Assembly: GCA_022565135.1 (NCBI GenBank)
Contig: JADFKA010000083.1
Span: 1-7,415, forward strand
Length of the DNA: 7,415 nt
Source of the DNA: Pseudomonadota bacterium
Lineage (GTDB): Bacteria > Pseudomonadota > Gammaproteobacteria > Steroidobacterales > Woeseiaceae
Direction of reading: 5' to 3'
The position numbers were made by a program, and so were the translations under genes. This document shows, piece after piece, positions 1 through 5,356 of the stretch. The notes under the pieces are model-generated. The model saw only the letters and a program-made list of their open reading frames with translations, did not search any database and was not told where the DNA came from. Position 1 is the stretch's first letter, and every line of letters begins with the position of its first letter.

Positions 1-92
1 ACAATGCGCACGACTTTGCACAAGGCAGTGTGTATCATTGCGGGCGCGCGCCTGATGGCGATTCACGCGCACTTTAGAGCAGGATTCCTCCC

Positions 93-380
93 GTGTCACT
101 CGATAAAGATCAGGTTCAGCATATCGCATTGCTGGCGAGACTGAAGCTAGCCGACGACGAGTTGGACGAGACCGTCGATAAATTGTCGCGAATTGTCGAT
201 TTTGTCGACCAGTTGAGTGCGGCGGCGACCGACGATGTATTGCCCATGGCACATCCTCTCAACGAATCACAGCGTTTGCGTTCGGATCGGGTTACGGAAA
301 CGGACGAGAGAGATGAGATCCAGAAAAACGCCCCCGCGATCGAGAAGGGCCTGTACCTTGTGCCAAAAGTCCTGCAATGA
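93..380 (+). CDS. gatC: Aspartyl/glutamyl-tRNA amidotransferase subunit C
   Basis: GatC is the small subunit of the cytoplasmic GatCAB complex. It wraps around the GatA-GatB interface and stabilises the amidase while Glu-tRNA(Gln) or Asp-tRNA(Asn) is amidated. The 95-residue product has the usual family length. It shows an N-terminal helical segment containing LLARLKL (about residues 13-19), a second helix with IVDFVDQL, the mid-protein motif MAHPLNESQRLRSD, and the conserved end GLYLVPKVL. The start is a GTG at 93, which gives the expected N-terminus (MSLDKDQVQHIALLARL). An AGGA at 81-84, eight bases upstream, serves as Shine-Dalgarno. It is the first gene of gatCAB; gatA begins about 30 bases after its stop. 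The bases before it (1-92) hold no recognisable gene. Seen: motifs, start and SD. Known: the family role. Confidence 0.97.
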   Translation: MSLDKDQVQHIALLARLKLADDELDETVDKLSRIVDFVDQLSAAATDDVLPMAHPLNESQRLRSDRVTETDERDEIQKNAPAIEKGLYLVPKVLQ

Positions 381-413
381 CCTGAGCGGCAATCTTATGA
401 AGTTTCGACCGTG

Positions 414-1877
414 ATGCAGGAATTGCATACCCAGACGCTGACGCAACTCGCTGCAGGCATGCAGCGCGGTGACTTCTCGTCCGTAGAACTTATCGAGGTA
501 TTGCTCGGTCGCATTGAATCATTGGATCAGTCCCTGAATGCTTTTATAACGGTAACAGCCGATGCAGCGCTGGCGGCGGCCGTGCGCGCCGATGATGCGC
601 GTGCGACAGGCGACGCCGGCGTGCTGAATGGCCTGCCAGTCGTGCATAAGGATATTTTCTGTACCAAGGGTGTCACTACGACCTGCGGGTCGCGCATGCT
701 CGAAAATTTCGTCTCGCCCTACGACGCGACCATTGTTGAGCGACTAGCCGCTGCCGGAGCTGTCGTGCTCGGCAAGACCAACATGGACGAATTCGCGATG
801 GGTTCCTCGAGCGAGACGAGCTACTTCGGGCCCGTCAGAAACCCCTGGGATCGTGAGCGGTCGCCGGGCGGATCGTCCGGCGGATCGGCCGCAGCGGTCG
901 CGGCGCGCCTTGCGCCGGCGGCGACGGGCACGGACACAGGCGGGTCGATCCGTCAGCCGGCGGCGCTGACCGGCACCGTTGGCATGAAACCCACGTACGG
1001 GCGCGTGTCCCGATACGGCATGGTTGCCTTTGCGTCAAGCCTTGATCAAGCGGGCGTGATTACCCGCAGCACCGAAGATGCGGCGCTCTTGCTCGGTGTC
1101 ATGGCTGGCTTCGATCAGCGTGATTCAACGTCGATTGACCGTCCGGTACCGGACTATGTGGCGAGTCTCGCTAAATCCCTCAAGGGCCTTCGTATCGGCA
1201 TCGTCCGGCAACATTTTGATACAGGACTCGACGATAAATGTGCGGCGGCAGTCAGGGAATCGCTGGCTGTACTAGAGGCGCAGGGCGCGAAACTGACTGA
1301 GGTTGATCTGCCGAATCTCGATCTGTCAGTGCCAACATACTATGTCGTCGCGCCAGCTGAATGCTCGTCGAATATGTCGCGATTTGATGGTGTTCGATTT
1401 GGCCACCGCGCCAAGGATCCAGAGGACCTGTTCGACCTTTATTGTCGGAGTCGTGGCGAAGGGTTCGGCGCCGAGGTCAAACGCCGCATCATGACAGGAA
1501 CCTATGTTCTGTCCGCTGGCTATTACGACGCGTATTACCTGAAAGCGCAACGAGTCCGCCAGCTGATTGCTCAGGACTTCAACAAGGCGTTCGCCGAGGT
1601 CGATATTATTGCCGGGCCAACGGCACCAACGCCGGCATTTCGTCTCGGTGACAAGACCGACGATCCGATCACGATGTATCTCAACGACATCTATACGATC
1701 GGCGCCAATCTTGCCGGCCTGCCTGCAATCTCGATACCCTGTGGATTCGTCGACGGGCTGCCCGTCGGATTGCACCTTGTCGGACCGCATTTCGGTGAAG
1801 AGACGGTTCTGCGGTGCGCACATCAGTACCAGCAGCAGACCCACTGGCACGAGGCTTGCCCGGAGGGTTACCAATGA
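414..1877 (+). CDS. gatA: Aspartyl/glutamyl-tRNA amidotransferase subunit A (glutaminase)
   Basis: GatA is the amidase-signature subunit. It hydrolyses glutamine, and the ammonia is channelled to GatB for amidation of Glu-tRNA(Gln)/Asp-tRNA(Asn). The product is 487 aa from the ATG at 414, a normal length. The Lys-cisSer-Ser triad is intact: Lys79 (in LPVVHKD), Ser154 (in SPGGSSGGS) and the nucleophile Ser178 (in GTDTGGSIRQPA). These numbers coincide with the residues known in Staphylococcus aureus GatA, which favours ATG 414 over the adjacent in-frame GTG at 411. The C-terminal region carries GPTAPTPAF and NLAGLPAISIPCG, typical of the family. No strong Shine-Dalgarno is visible; a weak ATGAAG lies at 397-402. 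The gene follows gatC by about 33 bases, and its TGA (1875-1877) overlaps the gatB ATG, indicating translational coupling. Confidence 0.98.
   Translation: MQELHTQTLTQLAAGMQRGDFSSVELIEVLLGRIESLDQSLNAFITVTADAALAAAVRADDARATGDAGVLNGLPVVHKDIFCTKGVTTTCGSRMLENFVSPYDATIVERLAAAGAVVLGKTNMDEFAMGSSSETSYFGPVRNPWDRERSPGGSSGGSAAAVAARLAPAATGTDTGGSIRQPAALTGTVGMKPTYGRVSRYGMVAFASSLDQAGVITRSTEDAALLLGVMAGFDQRDSTSIDRPVPDYVASLAKSLKGLRIGIVRQHFDTGLDDKCAAAVRESLAVLEAQGAKLTEVDLPNLDLSVPTYYVVAPAECSSNMSRFDGVRFGHRAKDPEDLFDLYCRSRGEGFGAEVKRRIMTGTYVLSAGYYDAYYLKAQRVRQLIAQDFNKAFAEVDIIAGPTAPTPAFRLGDKTDDPITMYLNDIYTIGANLAGLPAISIPCGFVDGLPVGLHLVGPHFGEETVLRCAHQYQQQTHWHEACPEGYQ
1862..1866 (+). promoter_or_regulatory. Shine-Dalgarno sequence of gatB
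   Basis: A perfect GGAGG lies within the last codons of gatA, seven bases before the ATG at 1874. It decides the gatB start against the in-frame ATG at 1814, which would add 20 residues with no similarity to GatB. It also ensures translation at the ATGA stop/start overlap. Confidence 0.85.
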
Positions 1878-3316
1878 GCGGCCATTGGGAAGTCGTCATC
1901 GGTCTCGAGATCCACGCCCAGCTTGCGACGCGCAGCAAGATTTTTTCGGGTGCTGCGACGGCTTACGGTGCCGAGCCAAATACGCAGGCCTGCCTTGTGG
2001 ATCTCGGCTATCCGGGAGTGTTGCCAGTCCTGAACGAAGAAGTCATCCGCATGGCCTGCAAGTTCGGACTCGCAGTCAACGCGACCGTCGCGCGCCGCTC
2101 GGTGTTTGCGCGCAAAAACTACTTCTATCCCGATCTGCCCAAGGGCTACCAGATCAGTCAGTTTGAGCTGCCGATTGTCGAGCACGGCGAACTCTATATC
2201 AAAGACGCCGACGGCAACGACAAGCGCATCGGCATCACACGTGCGCATCTCGAAGAAGATGCGGGCAAATCGATTCACGAGGGTCTGGACGGCTCTTCGG
2301 GCATTGATCTGAATCGTGCAGGTACGCCATTACTGGAAATCGTCTCGGAACCGGACTTGCGCTCGGCGAAGGAAGCGATCGCTTATATGCGCAAGATTCA
2401 TACGCTCGTGCGTTATCTCGAGATTTCCGACGGCAACATGGCCGAAGGATCGTTTCGCTGCGACGCCAATATTTCTGTGCGACCTCGCGGCCAGAAGAAA
2501 CTGGGCACGCGCGCCGAACTCAAGAACCTGAATTCGTTTCGCTTCGTTGAGAAAGCTATCAATTTCGAAATCGAGCGTCAGATCGAGCTGATCGAAGACG
2601 GTGGCAAGGTCGTGCAGGAGACGCGTCTGTACGATTCCGATCGCGACGAGACACGCACAATGCGCGCCAAGGAAGAAGCCAACGATTATCGCTACTTCCC
2701 GGATCCGGATCTGTTACCGATCGAGATCGACGAGGAGTACATCGAGGCCGTGCGCCGCACCTTGCCCGAACTGCCGGACGCGAAACAGCAACGATTCGTC
2801 ACGGATTACAATCTGAAGGCGAGTGATGCTGCGATTCTCACGGTCAACCGGGCCTTGGCCGATTATTTCGAAGCTGCGGTCGCAGCCGGTACGGCCAGAG
2901 CACAAGTGGTCGCAAACTGGGTGATCGGTGATCTTGCGGCTGCACTCAATAAAGATGGCCTGGAGATTGAAACGAGCCGTATCGCCGCTGGCGATCTGTC
3001 CGGTTTACTGGACCGCATCGACGACAATACAATCTCCGGCAAAATAGCCAAGGAAGTTTTCGACGCAATGTGGACAGGCGAGGGCACAGCCGACGAAATC
3101 ATCGAGGCACGCGGCCTCCAGCAGATCACCGACACGTCGGCAATCGAGGCCGTGGTCGACAAAGTCATCGCCGCCAATCCTGCGCAAGTCGCCGAATATC
3201 AGTCCGGCAAGGACAAGCTGATCGGTTTCTTCGTCGGCCAGGTCATGCAAGAGACGGGTGGCAAGGCCAATCCGGGCCAGGTCAACACGATCCTCAAAGA
3301 GAAACTCGCCAAGTAA
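1874..3316 (+). CDS. gatB: Aspartyl/glutamyl-tRNA amidotransferase subunit B
   Basis: GatB binds the misacylated tRNA and performs the ATP-dependent activation and amidation step of GatCAB, using ammonia from GatA. The product is 480 aa, normal for the family. The catalytic cradle domain (about residues 1-295) shows VIGLEIHAQL (8-17), RKNYFYPDLPKGYQISQF (80-97), HLEEDAGKS (125-133), DLNRAGTPLLEIVSEPDLRS (145-164), EGSFRCDANISVR (191-203), ELKNLNSFRFVEKAI (215-229) and DYRYFPDPDLLP (271-282). A helical, tRNA-binding YqeY-like tail (about 330-480) ends in GFFVGQVMQETGGKANPGQV, the expected C-terminus. The ATG at 1874 overlaps the gatA stop and is preceded by GGAGG. It is the last gene of gatCAB. 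No residue expected from the family appears to be missing. Presence of the complex implies indirect Gln-tRNA and/or Asn-tRNA synthesis; which one cannot be told from this window. Confidence 0.98.
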   Translation: MSGHWEVVIGLEIHAQLATRSKIFSGAATAYGAEPNTQACLVDLGYPGVLPVLNEEVIRMACKFGLAVNATVARRSVFARKNYFYPDLPKGYQISQFELPIVEHGELYIKDADGNDKRIGITRAHLEEDAGKSIHEGLDGSSGIDLNRAGTPLLEIVSEPDLRSAKEAIAYMRKIHTLVRYLEISDGNMAEGSFRCDANISVRPRGQKKLGTRAELKNLNSFRFVEKAINFEIERQIELIEDGGKVVQETRLYDSDRDETRTMRAKEEANDYRYFPDPDLLPIEIDEEYIEAVRRTLPELPDAKQQRFVTDYNLKASDAAILTVNRALADYFEAAVAAGTARAQVVANWVIGDLAAALNKDGLEIETSRIAAGDLSGLLDRIDDNTISGKIAKEVFDAMWTGEGTADEIIEARGLQQITDTSAIEAVVDKVIAANPAQVAEYQSGKDKLIGFFVGQVMQETGGKANPGQVNTILKEKLAK

Positions 3317-3349
3317 AGTCTTGCCAACCGGGCGATTCCACGGCACGGC

Positions 3350-3426
3350 CGGCAGTTCGGACATTTCTCGCCGGAATGGCTCGCTGCGCTGCGCTTTATT
3401 TCCGGCCAGAAAAATCCCTCCTGCCG
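3350..3426. repeat. Long quasi-palindrome (potential stem-loop) between gatB and the regulator gene
   Basis: Around one centre (position 3388), 21 of 27 opposed base pairs between 3350-3376 and 3400-3426 are complementary. The blocks are CGGCAG/CTGCCG (3350-3355 with 3421-3426), GGA/TCC (3359-3361 with 3415-3417), TTTCT/AGAAA (3364-3368 with 3408-3412) and GCCGGAA/TTCCGGC (3370-3376 with 3400-3406). They are separated by symmetric internal mismatches around a 23-base loop (3377-3399). No T-run follows on either strand, so it does not look like a classical intrinsic terminator. It could be a repetitive extragenic palindrome, a small inverted-repeat element, an mRNA 3'-end stabiliser for gatB or an atypical terminator. 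The pairing is seen directly; the role is unknown. Confidence 0.75.
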
Positions 3427-3428
3427 TC

Positions 3429-3446
3429 CCCGCGAAGAATGGCGGG
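3429..3446. repeat. Short GC-rich inverted repeat
   Basis: CCCGC (3429-3433) and GCGGG (3442-3446) can form a 5-bp stem with an 8-base loop, immediately downstream of the larger quasi-palindrome. No T-tract follows, so termination is not supported. It may be part of the same repetitive element, or chance. Confidence 0.35.
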
Positions 3447-3502
3447 CTCCTGCAAAATTCACCTTGGGACTAGGGGTACGTAGGCGGTAGCGGGACCAAG
3501 CG

Positions 3503-3531
3503 CTGATATGCTAAGGTGTTCAAACTATATA
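3503..3531 (+). promoter_or_regulatory. Candidate sigma70-type promoter of the regulator-metF-metH operon
   Basis: CTGATA (3503-3508; 4 of 6 to TTGACA) is followed after 17 bases by TATATA (3526-3531; 4 of 6 to TATAAT). This would start transcription near 3538, leaving a leader of about 20 bases before the ATG at 3558. The match is weak, but position and spacing are right, and the -10 lies in a sharply AT-rich island. Inference only; the AT-rich stretch offers other -10 choices. Confidence 0.35.
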
Positions 3532-3555
3532 TAAAGAAATCATTATTTATTTATA
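3526..3555. promoter_or_regulatory. Candidate operator: 30-bp AT-rich imperfect palindrome
   Basis: Eleven of 15 opposed positions are complementary around a centre between 3540 and 3541. The half-sites read TATAtATAAAgAA (3526-3538) and TTaTTTATtTATA (3543-3555). The region 3519-3557 has only four G/C bases in 39, against a GC-rich background. The palindrome overlaps the candidate -10 and ends three bases before the start codon of an ArsR-type regulator. ArsR-family dimers bind AT-rich dyads overlapping their own promoters, so an autoregulatory operator is likely. Low sequence complexity makes chance symmetry possible. Confidence 0.45.
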
Positions 3556-3557
3556 TT

Positions 3558-4466
3558 ATGGAAAGTGCGACCGAACAACTGATTTTCCAGCTCAAGGCAC
3601 TGGCGAACCCGATCCGGCTACGCCTGCTTGCCATTTGCATGCATGGCGAGTGCAGTGTCTCGGAGCTCGCACAGGTGCTGGTGCAGAGTCAGCCGCGCAT
3701 TTCCCAGCATCTCAAGCAGTTATGCGATGCAGATCTGCTGCAACGATTTCGCGATGGGCACTTTGTCTACTACAGGATGTCCTTGCGTGGCGATCAGGCG
3801 GCGGTCCGACGTCGATTTTTTGCTTTGCTGCCGACAGACGAGCCCGCGTTCGAACGCGACCTGGAGAAGTTACGCAATTTACGCAGCGCCAAAGGTGGGG
3901 TGCCCGCGCCGACGCAAGATGACGCATCGATACGCCACTTACATCATGCACTTGTCGAGCTGACAGTTGCGGCGCCGCTCGGCGCACTCATCGATATCGG
4001 CAGCGGTCAGGGCCGCATACTGAAGTTGCTTGGATCGCGCGCGCAACGCGCCGTGGGCGTTGATATCGACTCAGACGCCAGGCAGCTTGCGCGTACAGAA
4101 TTGTTGCTGGCCGGCGTCGAGAACTGCAGTGTTCGCAAAGGGGACATGTACGAATTGCCATTTGCTGATGCCGAGTTCGACACAGTCATCCTCGACGATG
4201 TGCTCGGTGCAGCCGACAAACCGCTCGTGGCAATTATCGAGGCGAGCCGGCTGCTGAAACCTGGCGGACGATTGCTGCTGCTTGGGCAGGCCGATCGCGG
4301 CAACATCGCTCTGCTCGAAGAGCACTTTGCGCAATGGTGCCAGGCTACTGGCCTGCGTCTCGCACCGCCGCGCCGCATACCCCTGCACGAACCCCGCTGG
4401 TTACTTGCCGTCGCGACAGCGGCGGACTTCGAATTGGCGGCGGACTTCGAATCGGCGGCGGCCTGA
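3558..4466 (+). CDS. ArsR-family regulator fused to a SAM-methyltransferase-like domain (SahR-like)
   Basis: A 302-residue fusion. Residues about 5-75 form an ArsR/SmtB winged helix: ALANPIRLRLLAI, the helix-turn-helix SVSELAQVLVQSQPRISQHL, and the wing LLQRFRDGHFVYYRM. The ELCVCDL-type metal site is absent; only Cys27 and Cys32 occur nearby, so classical arsenic/metal sensing is doubtful. Residues about 125-285 are a class I methyltransferase fold of UbiE/Methyltransf_11 type: LIDIGSGQGRI (144-154), VGVDID (166-171), KGDMYELPF (194-202), FDTVILDDVL (207-216) and LLKPGGRLLLLG (232-243). Since metF and metH follow directly, it probably senses S-adenosylhomocysteine or SAM and represses methionine-cycle genes, as described for SahR. 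The ATG at 3558 is chosen over the GTG at 3516 because the ArsR domain starts here and the upstream codons lie in the AT-rich promoter. No Shine-Dalgarno is visible. The C-terminus ends in a duplicated AADFE(L/S) tail. Function is inferred; domains are seen. Confidence 0.92.
   Translation: MESATEQLIFQLKALANPIRLRLLAICMHGECSVSELAQVLVQSQPRISQHLKQLCDADLLQRFRDGHFVYYRMSLRGDQAAVRRRFFALLPTDEPAFERDLEKLRNLRSAKGGVPAPTQDDASIRHLHHALVELTVAAPLGALIDIGSGQGRILKLLGSRAQRAVGVDIDSDARQLARTELLLAGVENCSVRKGDMYELPFADAEFDTVILDDVLGAADKPLVAIIEASRLLKPGGRLLLLGQADRGNIALLEEHFAQWCQATGLRLAPPRRIPLHEPRWLLAVATAADFELAADFESAAA
4419..4461 (+). repeat. 18-bp tandem direct repeat at the 3' end of the regulator gene
   Basis: Two 18-base units (4419-4436 and 4437-4454) differ at one position (T/C at the 17th base). 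A third partial unit GCGGCGG follows (4455-4461). They encode the tail AADFEL-AADFES-AAA just before the TGA at 4464. The repeat is in frame and lies after the methyltransferase-like fold, so it probably arose by slippage or recent duplication with little structural effect. Confidence 0.9.
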
Positions 4467-4474
4467 CGGACGAT

Positions 4475-5347
4475 ATGCCAATGGTTGATCGAACTACAGG
4501 CACTGTCAGCGTTTCGTTCGAATTCTTTCCTCCGCATAGTCCGGAGATGGCGGCGATACTCTGGAACTCGATCGAGCGGCTGGCCGAACTCGAACCCAGG
4601 TTTGTGTCAGTGACATATGGTGCGGACGGTTCGACACGCAAGCGCACGCACGCGGCAGTGGCGCGAATCGTAAGCGACACAGGTCTGACGGCCGCGCCGC
4701 ATTTGACGTGCATAGACGCAAGTCGTGGCAAGATTGACGATATTGCGCGCGCGTACTGGGACATGGGTGTTCGGCACCTTGTCGCGCTTCGCGGTGATCT
4801 TCCGGATGACTATGTACCAAGAGCCGATGGTTACACCTACGCTTCGGATCTTGTCGCCGGCCTGCGCAGGATCGCCGATTTCGATATTTCGGTAGCAGCG
4901 TATCCCGAAGTACATCCCGATGCGTCGAGTCCGAGTTCCGATCTCGAAAACCTCAAGCGCAAACTGGATTCCGGAGCGTCGCGAGCCATCACGCAGTTTT
5001 TCTTCGATGTCGAGGTTTTCCTGCGTTTTCGCGACCTCGCTGCGATCGCCGGCATCGAGTCGACGCTGGTGCCCGGCATTCTGCCGATTACACGATTTCC
5101 CCAGTTGCAGCGATTTGCCGCGCGATGCGGTGCGAACGTGCCGAAGTGGCTGCATGATCGGTTTGCCGGCCTCGAGGACGATGCCGAGACGCGGCAGATG
5201 ATTGCGGCGAGCGTTGCGATCGAGCAGGTTCGGGCACTGCAATCCGAAGGTGTCGACGAGTTCCATTTCTACACGCTGAATCGCTCCGAATTGACGTTTG
5301 CGATCTGCCACGCACTCGGCGTGCGTGCCCATCAAGCTGCTGCGTGA
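4475..5347 (+). CDS. metF: 5,10-methylenetetrahydrofolate reductase
   Basis: MetF is the cytoplasmic FAD enzyme that reduces 5,10-methylene-THF to 5-methyl-THF, the methyl donor for MetH. The product is 290 aa against 296 in E. coli, with a single TIM-barrel domain. Visible motifs are SFEFFPP (14-20, with Glu16 equivalent to catalytic Glu28 of E. coli), FVSVTYGA (43-50), APHLTCID (74-81), LVALRGDLP (102-110, with Asp108 equivalent to FAD-contacting Asp120), YASDLV (122-127), VAAYPEVHP (140-148), AITQFFFD (171-178, Gln174 in the folate site) and FHFYTLNR (263-270). The start is ATG 4475 or, two codons on, ATG 4481; a weak GACGGA at 4465-4470 fits the second spacing slightly better. It begins eight bases after the regulator stop, so it is almost certainly cotranscribed and coupled. 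The N-terminus lacks about 12 residues of the E. coli extension, which is outside the barrel. Confidence 0.97.
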   Translation: MPMVDRTTGTVSVSFEFFPPHSPEMAAILWNSIERLAELEPRFVSVTYGADGSTRKRTHAAVARIVSDTGLTAAPHLTCIDASRGKIDDIARAYWDMGVRHLVALRGDLPDDYVPRADGYTYASDLVAGLRRIADFDISVAAYPEVHPDASSPSSDLENLKRKLDSGASRAITQFFFDVEVFLRFRDLAAIAGIESTLVPGILPITRFPQLQRFAARCGANVPKWLHDRFAGLEDDAETRQMIAASVAIEQVRALQSEGVDEFHFYTLNRSELTFAICHALGVRAHQAAA

Positions 5348-5356
5348 GATAGAGAT

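Noticed and set aside
10..38. Possible gatC promoter with TATCAT at 33-38.
   Set aside because: The -10 is fair (5 of 6), but the only bases at proper spacing for a -35 (10-15, ACGACT) match poorly, and the better TTGCAC at 16-21 is only 11 bases away. Not strong enough to annotate.
3364..3412. Intrinsic terminator for gatB.
   Set aside because: The stem is good, but the loop is long (23 bases), and on both strands the stem is followed by A-rich rather than T-rich sequence.
3199..3462. Minus-strand small open frame covering the end of gatB and the intergenic quasi-palindrome.
   Set aside because: Its first half encodes only the repeat region and the rest is antisense to gatB; there is no recognisable domain or start signal.
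3463..3500. CTTGG/CCAAG inverted pair flanking a 28-base spacer.
   Set aside because: Five-base arms that far apart are expected by chance.
3317..3557. A riboswitch (SAH, SAM or cobalamin type) ahead of the methionine operon.
   Set aside because: I could not match the conserved core of any of these classes, and the candidate promoter leaves only a leader of about 20 bases. A covariance-model search would settle it.
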